DNA of 64,000 bases from Salvelinus alpinus. Lineage: Eukaryota; Chordata; Actinopteri; Salmoniformes; Salmonidae. Shown here piece by piece: positions 21,167-32,455 of this stretch; positions within the stretch are counted from its first letter, which is position 1, and the number at the start of each line of letters is the position of its first letter. The DNA is taken from NCBI RefSeq assembly GCF_045679555.1, contig NC_092089.1:3484652-3548651 (forward strand), written 5' to 3'. The notes beneath the pieces were generated by a model. It worked only from the letters and a program-made list of their open reading frames with translations, did no database searches and was not told where the DNA came from. The position numbers and the translations under genes were made by a program.

Positions 21167-22569
21167 ATACTCGCATAAACTGATATAACTCGGTTTAAAA
21201 TAACTTCGTTATGATGTTTCTAACACCTATATCGAATTAAATTACAGACGGATATATCTAAGGCCGATAACTGAGCGTTTCAAAATGCCATCCTGAGGTC
21301 TTGCTTTGCGTCATGACGAACGTCAAAAAGAGAGCTCCCTCCGTTCCTTGGGGCTTTATAAGGTCTGAGATCTGCGTAGAAACTCCATTCCAATTCTCAT
21401 TGGTTACTGACATCCAGGGGAAGGCGGGTGGAGTTCATGTCGACCCATAGGATACATACAGAGCTTTAAACTGATCTGAGAACAGAGCCTCGTTTTCAGA
21501 CCTTCGCAGTTCCTGTCATGAATTGCGCTGCAGAATGAGTTCTGTTTCACCCACAGACATAATTCAAACGGTTTTAGAAACTAGAGATTGTTTTCTATCC
21601 AATAGTAATAATAATATGCATATTGTACGAGCAAGAATTGAGTACGAGGCAGTTTAATTTGGGAACGATAAATGTCAAAGTTGAAACAGCACCCCCTATA
21701 GTGACAAGAGGTTAACCATCCCACGTGGTTAAACTCTTAGACTATCGATACCGACAGAATAAGAACAAGTCTTTGATATTAATTACTAGTCTGCAGCTAG
21801 GAATTTGGTATCATTGAACGTGAAGACCGACAACCGCCGAAACATCTATTCTATAACGACATGAATGAATGTCACTCTGAACTATCCATTCTAACCACGA
21901 CAGAGAGAGCGAGAGAGAGAGGGCGAACAGACTCTCCAACAGAAACTAACTTTTCAACAGAGATCCCGACGACACACTGAGCATAAATATATATATTGAT
22001 TGCAATTGTTCCCGAATGAGTGAGCGTTCATGTGCAAAGGATTAGCATTTCAATTGTTATAATTATCAACTGTGTGTTGTCTTATCTCAGTCGATCCCCA
22101 CTTCCCTTTTGTACCCCAAGCTGCGATGCCGGTTTATCCCACTAGGGAAACTCTGTTATGATTTCCTTGTAACTATCTACTGTTTGTTTATGCATTTCTG
22201 TGAATTACTTAGTTAGTAAATAAATGATTTAAGACAATTGATGTATGGATGACTCATAGTGAAGACTGGGTTCGTGTAGATAACCAACAATTTACGATGT
22301 TTGGAATGACACTAACGTGAGGTAAAATAAATAATTCATTAATAAAGAAGACTAATTGATCAGATATTAAAACATCTGAAAAGTTGTATTAGGAAAATTA
22401 TAACTTTGTAATCTGAATATTTTCCTTGGTGCCCCGACTTCCTAGTTAATTACATTTGCCTGATTAGTTAATCACGTAATAATAATTACAGAGAGTTATT
22501 TGATAAATAAGTCTTCAGTTTAATGATGCCAAAGACACGACACCACAAACCCAGAACAGTGAGTGAAGG

Positions 22570-22691
22570 TCAAACTCAGAACCCAGAACCAGTCCTAAAG
22601 ATCATGTATTATGGTCAAACCCAGAACCAGACCTAAAGATCATGTATTTTAGTCAAACCCAGAATCAGTCCTAAAGAGTATGCATTATCTG
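22570..22691 (+). repeat. 38-bp minisatellite, 3 copies (unit C)
   Basis: Three irregular copies of the 38-bp motif follow a cagtgagtgaagg block, just as in unit D. They continue unit C after the solo LTR. The unit is cut again at 22703 by the large LTR element and resumes at 35656. Confidence 0.85.
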
Positions 22692-22702
22692 TGACACACA
22701 TG

Positions 22703-24113
22703 TGTCATGACGTTGGGTTGGGGGTAGGTTTACGACAGTCATAAATACCTCTTTCCCCCTTTTTCTCTCTCCCCACTATAACTGATGTGACATAAGGAAA
22801 CCCATGGGTTAACATAGAGATTCTGGGTAACATCAGAAGTTGGGGGAAATGAACTATATTCTGATAATCCAACCAACTGAACATATGCGGTGGTACTTAA
22901 GGTATATTATGTCAGTTCGGTTGCACTCTGACACATTCTCATCAATGATAGAATGACATAAACTCTACTGTGGAAAGTATAAATGTCAGAGGTATCGGAT
23001 TCACATGGAATTGTGGTTTAATTGAAATGTTTGAATATGAGATTATTTGTGAAGAGATTAAATGTAAATTTAGCTTCCAAATGAGAGATCTGTGCTTTCA
23101 TAAGTTTTCCTCAGCTCAACCAGTGGCCCACCCCTGTGAAGAGGCATGGGTTATAAACTTTTCAGACACACCCCTCTCCCTCCACTATATAAAGCCAGTG
23201 ACAAGAATATAACTTCCTGTTCCGGGTACATTTTGGATGACGATCCGATGTCAGAATGGTTCAGACAATAACTACAGAACTAGGCCAACATCAGCATGGA
23301 CTTTGATTGTGAATGGTATGAAACTTGAACTCGTGTTCACTACAGAAGTGATATCTCCTAGCCGTTGAGTTGGCAACAGCTGCTACAAACGCAGGTTAGG
23401 AAGGACAGTCCGAGTATCCCGTCTTCCACACACAACGTTACTACACGTATCCCGTGACTACCAGAGACATTCTCCAAAGGACAGAGGACCCGGGTTGGCG
23501 ACACGGTCCATCTACCACCAACCTACTGAAGCGCAGCTCAGAGTAAATATGTATTGCATTTTCTTTTTCAAATGGGCGGTAATTTAGAATGCATCAGATA
23601 CTGTATTTACGACAGCACAGCTCGCCTATGTTCGAATCTCCCGCTCTTTCACTAAGACTCAGCCCCTTTCCTTTGTGTAACAAGCGTCATATCTATTCCG
23701 CCCGCTAGGGACGTTTTTCTGTATGACGTAATTTGTGATCAAGTTATGATTTAATTGTATATGTGTGATTCTGTGTGATTAGTTAGGTATTTAGTAAATA
23801 AATAATTAAACACAATTTTGTATTGCTGATTCAACTTGTTAGCCAGGATTCTTGCAGATAATCAAGGACTTACAACTTTCAGATGAGACTGAATAAAATG
23901 ACGATTAATGTGACTGTTATTTAGTAAAATATTACTAAATCTTTAAGAGTTTATTCGAAAGATAACAGCTCTATAAATATTCTTTCGTGGTGTCCCTCTC
24001 AAGTTAATTAATATTTACATGATTAGTTCAATCAGGTAATATTAATTACGGAGAAATTATTTTATAGAATAGCATGTCATAGCAATCAATCTGGCATAGT
24101 CAAAGACACGACA
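22703..24113 (+). repeat. 5' LTR of the large Gypsy-type element
   Basis: TGTCATGACGTTG...GACACGACA, 1411 bp. A TATA box (TATATAAA, 23186-23193) and a polyadenylation signal (AATAAA, 23797-23802) are in the right order for U3-R. It matches 34247-35655 with about five differences. An 80-codon frame in it (22970-23212) is LTR sequence, not a gene. Confidence 0.9.
23186..23193 (+). promoter_or_regulatory. LTR TATA box
   Basis: TATATAAA followed by gccagtg. It is repeated at 34728-34735 in the 3' LTR. Confidence 0.55.
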
Positions 24114-25061
24114 TATTGATGCCCCGTTGTGTGGAGTCTAAGATAGAATGAGGCTTTCATTCTGATTCAGCCTGTATAAAATTGAAAAGCAGATTCCATA
24201 ATATACCAAATTTATTATACACATTTTTGGAGTGATAGACAAGCATTGTTGAGTGTGTGTGCGCGGAGATTCCCCGCCCCGCGCTGTTCTCTGACATAGT
24301 CAGTGGACAACATAAGCGAATACATTTCTTTTATAAGGCTGAGAAAGCTAATTATAGAAATCAGAGAAATAGTGCGTTTGGCCAAACGCAGGGCTATTTC
24401 TGCCTGACGCATTTCATACGCTGGTAGGGGAGGTCATTATTAATTTCTCGAGCGAGGACAAAGAGCCAGCCGATTGAAATTCAGGAGATATAGCTCGACC
24501 AGCGATAATATTATCTCTCTCGGTGCATTTCATGTTTGCCGCGTGTTCCGGTTAAAACATCGTCCAAAAAAACGGCGAAAAGGGTTTGAACATAATACGT
24601 TATTAGTAAAACCTTTCCCTTGCCAAGGGAATCCTACGTGCTACATTTTCAGGCACAAAGGAGGGTTAGCTGGCACGAGGTGCTAAAGCTAACAAGGGAA
24701 AATAGTTTTTTTCTGGTGCCACGCTGAAATTCCTCCGCCTCGCGGAACGTAAGTCCCGCACCGGGTATTTCCATTTGATTTCAGCGTGTTAAATCATTGG
24801 CCGCTGAAGTGTGCCCAGTATATTCGTTCATGAAGAATTATTCAGGTCACACTCAAGTCATTACTTATGATTTCCAGACGAATATCAATGTCTTATCCAA
24901 TTGAACTAATAAGTGTAAATCTGGCCATTTACATTCTGAAATAGATATTTTAAATAATATCCAAATTGTTGAGTTTTCTAAATAAGACATTGCAAACTTT
25001 TTCCAAACTAACCTAGATTAAGCACTTCTCAGGTTAATTAAAGTTTAATTCACAAATTGCC
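24114..25061 (+). other. leader of the large LTR element, first part
   Basis: It starts directly after the 5' LTR with tattgatgccccgttgtgtg. The tgatgccccgttgtg stretch sits where a tRNA primer-binding site belongs, but the expected TGG start is imperfect. No coding region is supported to 25061. The leader continues after the nested element at 28273. Confidence 0.5.
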
Positions 25062-25066
25062 TATAC

Positions 25067-25556
25067 TGTCACGTTCCTGACCTGTTTTCTGTTGTTTTTG
25101 TATGTGTTAGTCGGTCAGGGCGTGAGTGTGGGTGGGCATTCTATGTTATGTGTTTCTATGTTGGTTAATGGGTGACCTGATATGGTTCTCAATTAGAGGC
25201 AGGTGGTTTTCATCTCCTCTGATTGAGAACCATATTAAGGTAGGTGGTTTCACATTGTTTGTTGTGGGTGGTTGTCTCCTGTGTCTGTGTCGTTATTGCA
25301 CCATACGGGACTGTATCGTTCGTTCGTTCATTTATTTGTAGTCTGTACTTGTTCGTGCGTTCTTCGTTGTATGTAAGTTCGTAAGTCAAGGTCTGTCTAC
25401 TTCGTTTGTTGTTTTGTAGTGGGTTAAAGTGCTTCCGTGTTTTTTCGTCTTTTCTTTAAATAAATATAATGTCAAATTACCACGCTGCGTTTTGGTCATC
25501 CGATCCTTCTCGCCTCTCCTCGTCTGATGAGGAGGACGAAGTAGAAGAGCGTTACA
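25067..25556 (+). repeat. 5' LTR of the 3.2-kb element
   Basis: TGTCACGTTCCTGACC...GAGCGTTACA, 490 bp, with inverted TGT/ACA ends and AATAAA at 25459-25464. An ORF starts inside it at 25469, ten bases after the poly(A) signal begins. Confidence 0.9.
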
Positions 25557-25795
25557 GAACCACCCACCAAACCCGGACCAAGCAGCGGGACTACGAACAG
25601 TGGTCCACTACACGGGAATTCTGGACATGGGAGGAAGTAATGGAGGGAAAAGGACACTGGGCTCACATTGGGGAATATCGCCGTGCTCGTGAGGAGATGG
25701 AGGCAGCGAGAGCCCAAGATCGGAGGTATGAAGGTACGCGGCTAGCACGGAAGCCCGTGAAGAAACCCAAAACATTTATTGGGGGGGGGGGCTAA
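25469..25795 (+). CDS. N-terminal ORF of the 3.2-kb LTR element, starting in the LTR
   Basis: A 108-residue frame starts at the LTR ATG (MSNYHAAFWSSDPSRL), with an acidic SSDEEDEVEE stretch and charged helical sequence (residues ~30-90). It ends just after a run of G (25782-25791, encoding GGGG). The start lies in the LTR and the body in unique internal sequence, so this is the natural position of a gag-like product. A change in G-run length would alter the frame and give a longer basic/proline-rich continuation, but another frame change is needed to reach the next ORF. No known domain is recognised, and CCHC knuckles are absent. Confidence 0.5.
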   Translation: MSNYHAAFWSSDPSRLSSSDEEDEVEERYRTTHQTRTKQRDYEQWSTTREFWTWEEVMEGKGHWAHIGEYRRAREEMEAARAQDRRYEGTRLARKPVKKPKTFIGGGG

Positions 25796-25912
25796 GAGGT
25801 GGTGGGCCGAGGGCAGGTAGGAGACCTGCGCCTACTTCCCAGGCTAACCGTGGAGAGCGGGAGTACGGGCAGACACCGTGTTACGCAGTAGAGCGCACGG
25901 TGTCTCCTGTAC

Positions 25913-27796
25913 GTGTTCATAGCCCCGGTGCGGGTTATTCCACCTCCCCGCACTGGTAGGGCTAGATTGGGCATTGAGCCAGGTGCCATGAAGCCGGCTC
26001 AACGCGTCTGGTCTCCAGTGCGTCTCCTCGGGCCGGCATACATGGCACCAGCCTTACGCATGGTGTCCCCGGTTCGCCTACATAGCCCGGTGCGGGTTAT
26101 TCCACCTCCCCGCACTGGGTGGGCGACGGGGAGCATTCAACCAGGTAAGGTTGGGCAGGCTCGGTGCTCAAGGGAGCCAGTACGCCTGCACGGTCCGGTA
26201 TATCCAGCGCCACCTTCCCGCCCCAGCCCAGTACCACCAGTGCCTACTCCACGCACCAGGCTTCCAGTGCGTTTCCAGAGCCCTGTTCCTCCTCCACGCA
26301 CTCTCCCTATGGTGCGTGTCTCCAGCCCGGTGCCTCCTGTTCCGACACCACGCACCAAGCCACAGGTGCGTCTCCAGAGCCCTGTACACATTGTTCCTTC
26401 TCCCCGTACTCGTCCTGATGTGCGTGCCCTCAGCCCGGTACCACCAGTGCCGGTACCACGCACCAGGCCCATAGTACGCTTTGAGAGTTCAGTGTGCCCT
26501 GTCCCTGCTCCCCGCACTAGCCTGAAGGTGCGTGTCCTTAGCCCGGTGCCTCCAGTTCCGGCACCACGCACCAGGCCTACAGTGCGCCTCATCCGGCCAG
26601 AGCTGCCCGTCTGCCAAGCGCCATCTGAGCCACCCGTCTGCCAAGCGCCATCTGAGCCATCCGTCTGCCCAGTGCCATCTGAGCCATCTGTCTACCCAGC
26701 GCCATCTGAGCCATCCGTCTGCCCAGTGCCATCTGAGCCATCCGTCTACCCAGCGCCATCTGAGCCATCCGTCTACCCAGCGCCATCTGAGCCATCCGTC
26801 TGCCCCGAGCCATTAGAGCCGCCCGTCTGTCCCGAGCCGTCAGAGCCGTTCGTCAGTCAGGAGCCGCTAGAGCCATTCGTCAGTCAGGATCTGCCAGAGC
26901 CGCCAACCAGACAGGATCTGCCAGAGCCGCCAACCAGACAGGATCTGCCAGAGCCGCCAACCAGACAGGATCTGCCAGAGCCGCCAACCAGACAGGATCT
27001 GCCAGAGCCGCCAACCAGACAGGATCTGCCAGAGCCGCCAACCAGACAGGATCTGCCAGAGCCGCCAACCAGACAGGATCTGCCAGAGCCGCCAACCAGA
27101 CAGGATCTGCCAGAGCCGCCAACCAGACAGGATCTGCCAGAGCCGCCAGTCAGCCAGGATCTGCCAGAGCCGCCAGTCAGCCAGGATCTGCCAGAGCCGC
27201 CAGTCAGCCAGGATCTGCCAGAGCCGCCAGTGAGCCATGAGCAGCCAGAGCCGTCAGCGAGCCATGAGCAGACAGAGCCGTCAGCGAGCCATGAGCAGTC
27301 AGAGCCGTCAGCGAGTTATGAGCAGCCAGAGCTGTCAGCGAGCCATGAGCAGCCAGAGCCGTCAGCGAGCCATGAGCAGCCAGAGCTGTCAGCGAGCCAT
27401 GAGCAGTCAGAACCAGCCAGCCAGGAGCTGCCAGCCAGCCAGGATCCGCCCCTCAGTCCGGAGCTGCAGTCCTTCAGTCCGGAGCTGCCCCTTATCCCGG
27501 TGCTGCCCCTTATCCCGGTGCTGCCCCTTATCCCGGTGCTGCCCCTTATCCCGGTGCTGCCCCTTATCCCGGTGCTGGTCATTATCTCGGTGTTGCCCCT
27601 TAAATTAGGTGGGTGGAATAGGAGGGTGGTCATTCGGAGGGGGATACGTAAGCTGGGATTGACTATGGTGGGGTGGGGACCTCGCCCAGAGCCTGAACCA
27701 CCACAGTGGTCAGAGGGCCATCCAGACCCTCCCCTAGACTTTTGGTGGTGCGTCCGGAGTACGCACCTTGAGGGGGGGGTTATGTCACGTTCCTGA
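25913..27796 (+). CDS. proline-rich tandem-repeat ORF of the 3.2-kb LTR element
   Basis: A 627-codon frame made of stacked short repeats: SPVRV/IPPPRT and PVPPVPTPRT-like units (residues ~1-225), a 9-residue unit of the SEPSVCPVP type (~230-320), about ten DLPEPPTRQ then four DLPEPPVSQ units (27-bp DNA period, 26886-27230), SASHEQPEP units (~27236-27410) and LPLIPV units (27485-27590). It runs into the 3' LTR. It may be a repeat-expanded gag remnant or fortuitous coding of a repeat array; the start codon shown is only the first Met. Same frame as the ORF at 25469, but separated by stops. Confidence 0.45.
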   Translation: MFIAPVRVIPPPRTGRARLGIEPGAMKPAQRVWSPVRLLGPAYMAPALRMVSPVRLHSPVRVIPPPRTGWATGSIQPGKVGQARCSREPVRLHGPVYPAPPSRPSPVPPVPTPRTRLPVRFQSPVPPPRTLPMVRVSSPVPPVPTPRTKPQVRLQSPVHIVPSPRTRPDVRALSPVPPVPVPRTRPIVRFESSVCPVPAPRTSLKVRVLSPVPPVPAPRTRPTVRLIRPELPVCQAPSEPPVCQAPSEPSVCPVPSEPSVYPAPSEPSVCPVPSEPSVYPAPSEPSVYPAPSEPSVCPEPLEPPVCPEPSEPFVSQEPLEPFVSQDLPEPPTRQDLPEPPTRQDLPEPPTRQDLPEPPTRQDLPEPPTRQDLPEPPTRQDLPEPPTRQDLPEPPTRQDLPEPPTRQDLPEPPVSQDLPEPPVSQDLPEPPVSQDLPEPPVSHEQPEPSASHEQTEPSASHEQSEPSASYEQPELSASHEQPEPSASHEQPELSASHEQSEPASQELPASQDPPLSPELQSFSPELPLIPVLPLIPVLPLIPVLPLIPVLPLIPVLVIISVLPLKLGGWNRRVVIRRGIRKLGLTMVGWGPRPEPEPPQWSEGHPDPPLDFWWCVRSTHLEGGVMSRS

Positions 27797-28272
27797 CCTG
27801 TTTTCTGTTGTTTTTGTATGTGTTAGTCGGTCAGGGCGTGAGTGTGGGTGGGCATTCTATGTTATGTGTTTCTATGTTGGTTAATGGGTGACCTGATATG
27901 GTTCTCAATTAGAGGCAGGTGGTTTTCATCTCCTCTGATTGAGAACCATATTAAGGTAGGTGGTTTCACATTGTTTGTTGTGGGTGGTTGTCTCCTGTGT
28001 CTGTGTCGTTATTGCACCATACGGGACTGTATCGTTTGTTCGTTCATTTATTTGTAGTCTGTACTTGTTCGTGCGTTCTTCGTTGTATGTAAGTTCGTAA
28101 GTCAAGGTCTGTCTACTTCGTTTGTTGTTTTGTAGTGGGTTAAAGTGCTTCCGTGTTTTTTCGTCTTTTCTTTAAATAAATATAATGTCAAATTACCACG
28201 CTGCGTTTTGGTCATCCGATCCTTCTCGCCTCTCCTCGTCTGATGAGGAGGACGAAGTAGAAGAGCGTTACA
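27783..28272 (+). repeat. 3' LTR of the 3.2-kb element
   Basis: It is a 490-bp copy of 25067-25556 with one visible substitution. Confidence 0.9.
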
Positions 28273-28835
28273 TATACAGGTTTGATTTATCATTAAATTG
28301 ATCAATCAGTAAAATTTCGGTTTTTCAAAACCCATTTAGTAATCCAGTATTGACAGAAGCCCCGCCCCAGCGGGAATCCCATGTGGTTTCGGCCTTAGGG
28401 AGAAGTGCCACAGTGTTGAATGTTCCAAACATTTGGTCTACTGTTTACGCTTATGATATCCAATCAACAGAGATTGTATGGAGTATCGTCTCATTCAATT
28501 TAATAAGTTAAATTGTTGAACATAATTTAATGTTCTTCCAATCAAATGAGACACTTTTAAACTTCTCATATTAACCTAGATGAAGCCACATCTCATGTTA
28601 ATTAAAGTTTAATACCCAGATAGCCTACACAGGTAGGATTAATCATTGGCATTGATTAATTAATCAAATTTGCTTTTGCAAATTCATTCACGTCCAACTT
28701 CCACATTACTGGTACAGTACTGGTAGTTGTCAACATCTATAAATAGATTAAACTTGTCTTTGCAGCTTCCAATTAATTCCAAATCCAAACTTTGAATAAA
28801 TTTAGTGAAAAATTTTCCTCTAAATTTTTCTAATA
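28273..28835 (+). other. leader of the large LTR element, second part
   Basis: AT-rich non-coding sequence between the nested element and gag. Short blocks (catctcatgttaattaaagtt) echo the sequence before the nested insertion (~25015-25050), so an older local duplication is likely. Confidence 0.5.
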
Positions 28836-31253
28836 ATGTGCAAGCTATCAAAGGAGGTGGTCACCACTCCTCCGCTAATTAGTGAACCTCCACCCATAAA
28901 AGGATTGATCTCTGACCTCAGCAGCGATACCAACCCTAATTATGCCATTAGTGAAAAAACAGCCGAAATTGCGAACGCTCTCCAAAATCAACCATCAAAC
29001 GCAGGCTTTGTGACGGTTCTCCCCACTTTTGCACTGATGTATCGCCATAAAAATGTGGCATCGGTCCAATACCACCGTGCACAACTAAAGCACGATAGCT
29101 CACTGGCTAACATCAGGGGACAGGTGGAGAGAACTGAGCCACTATTGACAAAAGCAGGAAATGAAAACATTCTGCTAGTCGAGGAACTGCGTTTGAAATC
29201 TGAACAATTGAAAGTAATTGCAAATACTTATGACGATGAACGAGCACAAACTCTTCAACAAAATCGTCGTCTCCAGGAACAATTCGATTTAGCCAAAACT
29301 AAATACGAGGTTGTCCACTCCAAACTAGATAAATCTGTTGAGTTATCTACAAATAGGAGCGCGCAATTTGATAACATGCAGGCAGTTTTGTTGAACGTTA
29401 CTCAGAGTAACACGGCTCTACTCAAAATTCTGCAGACCAAAGACGATCAGTTGATGAACACATTGACGAAGTTGGATGACAAATCAGCAGAACTCATTGA
29501 AGTCGCTGACCAAATGAATGATGAGAGAACTCGGGTGATGAAGATGGAAATCTTGATTTCTAAGCAAGCGGAGGAAATCTCATCACTGAATCTCTCGCTC
29601 CGTACTCAAGACCTCTATCTGCAAGCCATGACAGATAAGTTTGAGACCGAAAGGAGCAAGTGCGACACTCACGTGTCCAAAATCAGCACTCTAAGAGCTC
29701 AAGTGGACTCTGCAATGCAGCAGAATACCACCCTTAGGTACCATCTGGAGGAAGTCCAGAAGGGTCACGCTCTACAGCGTGACTATCCATCCAAGCAACC
29801 GGAGCCCGGTACTCAAAGGAGTGAAGACGATAGGTTTCAGACATTGCCTCCGTCAGGTGTCCCCCAGTCTTCTCCGCTTGGCCATTCGACACTGAGTAAT
29901 ATGGCGCCTCTTGGCCAACAAAGCCAAAGCTTGGCTTCTCCTCTTGGCCTTTTGGCCCCACTTTCCCCACAGGATAAAGCCCACCCTCTCCGCCCGCTTG
30001 ACGCGGAATACCTTGACAAACTCGTCAAGTATTTCCCCACCTTTGACCCCGTTCCAGGTCAGCCAAATGATACTGAGACGTTCCTAGCTGACATAGAGGA
30101 CGCGTTGGATGGCTACCCGAACGCTACGGGTTCTGACAGGGTTTACCTGTTGAAGCGAACGTCGAATAGACACGTGACAAGGTTCATTCGCCTACAACAG
30201 CAACACGTGCTAAATGACTACGCTAAACTTGCCACAGCTTTGAAATTAGAATTCAGTGGTTCTGCAACTCGCAAACACGATAGCTCACTGGCTAACACGG
30301 TCAAACAAGCTCGGAATGAGCACCCACAAGCTTACTATCATAGGCTTCGTTCAGCTTACTTTGGCCTACTCACTGAAACAGGCATGGAAGACCTGTTACC
30401 ATTTAAACAAATGGTCCTGTCGAACATGTATCCCACCTTCATTACCTACTTGGGCACTGCAGCCCACATTGGCTTGCCTATCTTACAACTCAGAGAGCTT
30501 GCAAGCACAGCTTTTGAGGCATCAAAAGCTCGCAACGCCAAGAGCCCTGACCACTCGGTTTTGAAGTTCGACCAGGAGCACTCACTCCAGTCAGAGAGTG
30601 CATTATCAGGTATTGGAGCGTTAAGAGATGACGCACAACAACAGTTTCTACCACGAAACCATGATTCCAATAACCTCCGCGGTCGAAATAACTGTAAAGC
30701 ACGTCGCCATCAAAACGACTACCGCTACAATCGACCTGTTCACTACGTTCCTGCACCCAACCCACACAAAGTGTCAGAGCACAAGGGTAACAAAGGGTTG
30801 AAGGATGATCAAAACGTAGACCAATGTTCTCCAGAAGTTCCACTACGTGAAGAACTAAAGCGAGAAACATTTGAGAAAAGGGTAAAAGATAAGTCACAAG
30901 GACTAGACAGGGAATTACCGGACTCCAGGTCCGCAGGAATTAACACCCATAGCAAGGACGTTAAAATTCAAATCCCTCCTGCTTTCACTCGAGACCCTAT
31001 CCAGGGCCCGATTGACCAAGAAACAAGCCCACGGGCTTTGTCTATAAACTCTGATACAAAGGTTGCGAAGAAAAAGGTAAAACGCTTCGTTAAAGACAAG
31101 CCCACTCAAAATCGTAAAAGTCAATCTGCTTCCACCTTGAACAGAATTGACACATCACGTTGTTGCGAAAGACGCCTCACTTTGTGGGGAATATGTCCAC
31201 TAAACACGAATCGAAACGACCATACCTGGAAACAGTCCTGGAGGACTGCTTAA
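28836..31253 (+). CDS. gag: Gag polyprotein of the large Gypsy-type element
   Basis: An intact 805-codon frame. Residues ~90-320 are rich in heptad-like, charged helices (many E/K/Q/L) and predict a long coiled coil. A Pro/Ser-rich linker (~325-380) follows. Residues ~385-565 resemble the Ty3/Gypsy capsid region ([20 protein letters not shown], then a [13 protein letters not shown] block). The C-terminal ~200 residues are very basic, suiting nucleic-acid binding, but no CCHC zinc knuckle is visible. The last ~35 residues overlap the protease frame. Expected role: particle assembly and RNA packaging, possibly also for relatives lacking gag. The Gag class is inferred from layout and motifs. Confidence 0.75.
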   Translation: MCKLSKEVVTTPPLISEPPPIKGLISDLSSDTNPNYAISEKTAEIANALQNQPSNAGFVTVLPTFALMYRHKNVASVQYHRAQLKHDSSLANIRGQVERTEPLLTKAGNENILLVEELRLKSEQLKVIANTYDDERAQTLQQNRRLQEQFDLAKTKYEVVHSKLDKSVELSTNRSAQFDNMQAVLLNVTQSNTALLKILQTKDDQLMNTLTKLDDKSAELIEVADQMNDERTRVMKMEILISKQAEEISSLNLSLRTQDLYLQAMTDKFETERSKCDTHVSKISTLRAQVDSAMQQNTTLRYHLEEVQKGHALQRDYPSKQPEPGTQRSEDDRFQTLPPSGVPQSSPLGHSTLSNMAPLGQQSQSLASPLGLLAPLSPQDKAHPLRPLDAEYLDKLVKYFPTFDPVPGQPNDTETFLADIEDALDGYPNATGSDRVYLLKRTSNRHVTRFIRLQQQHVLNDYAKLATALKLEFSGSATRKHDSSLANTVKQARNEHPQAYYHRLRSAYFGLLTETGMEDLLPFKQMVLSNMYPTFITYLGTAAHIGLPILQLRELASTAFEASKARNAKSPDHSVLKFDQEHSLQSESALSGIGALRDDAQQQFLPRNHDSNNLRGRNNCKARRHQNDYRYNRPVHYVPAPNPHKVSEHKGNKGLKDDQNVDQCSPEVPLREELKRETFEKRVKDKSQGLDRELPDSRSAGINTHSKDVKIQIPPAFTRDPIQGPIDQETSPRALSINSDTKVAKKKVKRFVKDKPTQNRKSQSASTLNRIDTSRCCERRLTLWGICPLNTNRNDHTWKQSWRTA

Positions 31254-32455
31254 CTTGTCATGCGCTAATTGATTCGGGTGCGACAATATCACTCATCTCT
31301 CAAACATTGTTTGATGATCTAAAAAGGGCTTTGAAGCCAACTAAACGTTGGTTAAAAGTGGAACGATGCGACACTACACTTCGAGGGGTCACTCAGACTA
31401 CCTCGCCTCTCACATTGAGCGTCATGCTGAAACTACACTTCAAGGACATATCGCTCGTCCACCCTGTGTATGTCACTAGCCTCGAAACTGTACCCCTGCT
31501 ACTTGGAGCAGGCTTGATGGATCGGTTACTCCCATTGATGGATTGGAAAACCAACCAGGTATGGTCACAGGCTACCGTGCCTTCTCCACCGACCACACTG
31601 TCTTTCCCTAACGCTAGCTGCAACGCAGTCAGTCACGAGGGGTATCTGTCGAAAGCACCCCTTGGGAAAAAGACGTTTAAAAAACACTTGGTGCAGAATC
31701 CGATCCAAGGAGATATTACGATATCTCAACACATTCCATCAGCCAATCTGATTGACAATTATTTTCACGTTTTCGAGCCAGCTGTCTCTGTGAATGAGCT
31801 ACTTCCCTATTCCTTGCAGTCATGCAATACGGTAGTTGAGATGAACTTCTCTTGCCCTTCGGACACTTCCGCAAGCACTGCGGCCGTCTCAGCAAGAAAA
31901 ACATTGATGCGCAGAGTATACTCTGCTTCCGATGTCACACCTTCCGCTTTGTGGGGGACTGTCAACCCCTACAATGACAATAATGGCGTCAGTCCAGCAA
32001 CTGACCCGTTGACTCCCACTGGTGAAACACTTTGCGATATCACAGACCGATATCCTCGTCTCAGTTCGCAGGTACTGACGAGGTTGCCACACGCGGTCGC
32101 GGTGGTGACTGACAGACCTCGACAGCCACTGAGGGTGTTGAAGCACAAACACCAGGAGATTTGGTTGAAAGGTTACAGCCATTCTCATAACGTGGCCACT
32201 GACAACTCGTACATAGGGTCCCAACCTTTCGTTTGCGCCTCGGATACCAACACCACATGCTGGTGGGGGGGTCCCGAGACACAAAGGGGGGGAATAGTAG
32301 CCCAGACCCATGATGAGCCTTATCGAGGCCGGTGGGGGGGTCGAGACTACGGACAACACCGTACGAGGCCGCCAGAGCATAAATCAAATCTAGTTGTAAA
32401 CTCCCATTTGAGAACAGTGAGGAGCAGACAGGCCCCTAGACGGGGATTATCTTAG
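31151..32455 (+). CDS. pro: retropepsin-like aspartic protease frame of the large Gypsy-type element
   Basis: This frame is open from 31151 (after a TGA at 31148-31150) and is shifted -1 relative to gag, overlapping it by ~100 nt. There is no ATG near its start, so expression would need frameshifting, or an indel has separated it from gag. The catalytic signature [12 protein letters not shown] (Asp codon at 31271-31273) and the C-terminal [10 protein letters not shown] fit a retropepsin. After the protease (~150 residues) come ~280 residues with no recognisable domain. The frame ends at 32453-32455, where reverse transcriptase would normally begin. No convincing slippery heptamer was found in the overlap. 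Confidence 0.7.
   Translation, partial: HITLLRKTPHFVGNMSTKHESKRPYLETVLEDCLTCHALIDSGATISLISQTLFDDLKRALKPTKRWLKVERCDTTLRGVTQTTSPLTLSVMLKLHFKDISLVHPVYVTSLETVPLLLGAGLMDRLLPLMDWKTNQVWSQATVPSPPTTLSFPNASCNAVSHEGYLSKAPLGKKTFKKHLVQNPIQGDITISQHIPSANLIDNYFHVFEPAVSVNELLPYSLQSCNTVVEMNFSCPSDTSASTAAVSARKTLMRRVYSASDVTPSALWGTVNPYNDNNGVSPATDPLTPTGETLCDITDRYPRLSSQVLTRLPHAVAVVTDRPRQPLRVLKHKHQEIWLKGYSHSHNVATDNSYIGSQPFVCASDTNTTCWWGGPETQRGGIVAQTHDEPYRGRWGGRDYGQHRTRPPEHKSNLVVNSHLRTVRSRQAPRRGLS

Larger units (their letters stand above)
18931..21711 (+). mobile_element. TTAA-flanked non-autonomous DNA element with nested insertions
   Basis: It is flanked by TTAA (18927-18930, 21712-21715), with left end cctctaattcctccc and right end tatagtgacaagagg. 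A palindrome cccggatccggg lies ~20 bp inside the left end. It is close to the copies at 44196 and 46587 after removal of the inverted-repeat retroposon (19500-20053) and a solo LTR (20786-21166). It has no transposase gene. Confidence 0.8.
17177..22542 (+). mobile_element. solo Gypsy-type LTR, split by two TTAA elements
   Basis: It begins TGTCATGACGTTG and ends AAAGACACGACA, the same termini as the LTRs at 22703 and 34247, and is flanked by CCAC (17173-17176, 22543-22546). The unit D copy (49999-50020, ggccacaaacc) gives the empty site. With the TTAA elements removed the LTR is ~1.54 kb, close to the 1.41-kb LTR of the big element but clearly diverged. AATAAA lies near 22220. Confidence 0.85.
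25067..28272 (+). mobile_element. young non-autonomous LTR element, 3.2 kb
   Basis: Two 490-bp LTRs are flanked by the 5-bp duplication TATAC (25062-25066, 28273-28277). I find one difference between the LTRs (cgttcgttcg at ~25319 versus cgtttgttcg at ~28035), so this is the youngest datable insertion in the window. The 2.2-kb interior lacks any pol block and carries only a proline-rich repeat frame. A G-rich run (gagggggggg, ~27770-27778) before the 3' LTR is a candidate polypurine tract. Confidence 0.88.

Noticed and set aside
22970-23212. 80-codon ORF, repeated at 34497-34754
   Set aside because: Both lie at the same place in the two LTRs and have no recognised domain.
26137-27633. Several long reverse-strand and alternate-frame ORFs in the proline-rich region
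   Set aside because: Nine-codon repeats without stops open all frames; the + frame beginning in the LTR is the only one with element context.
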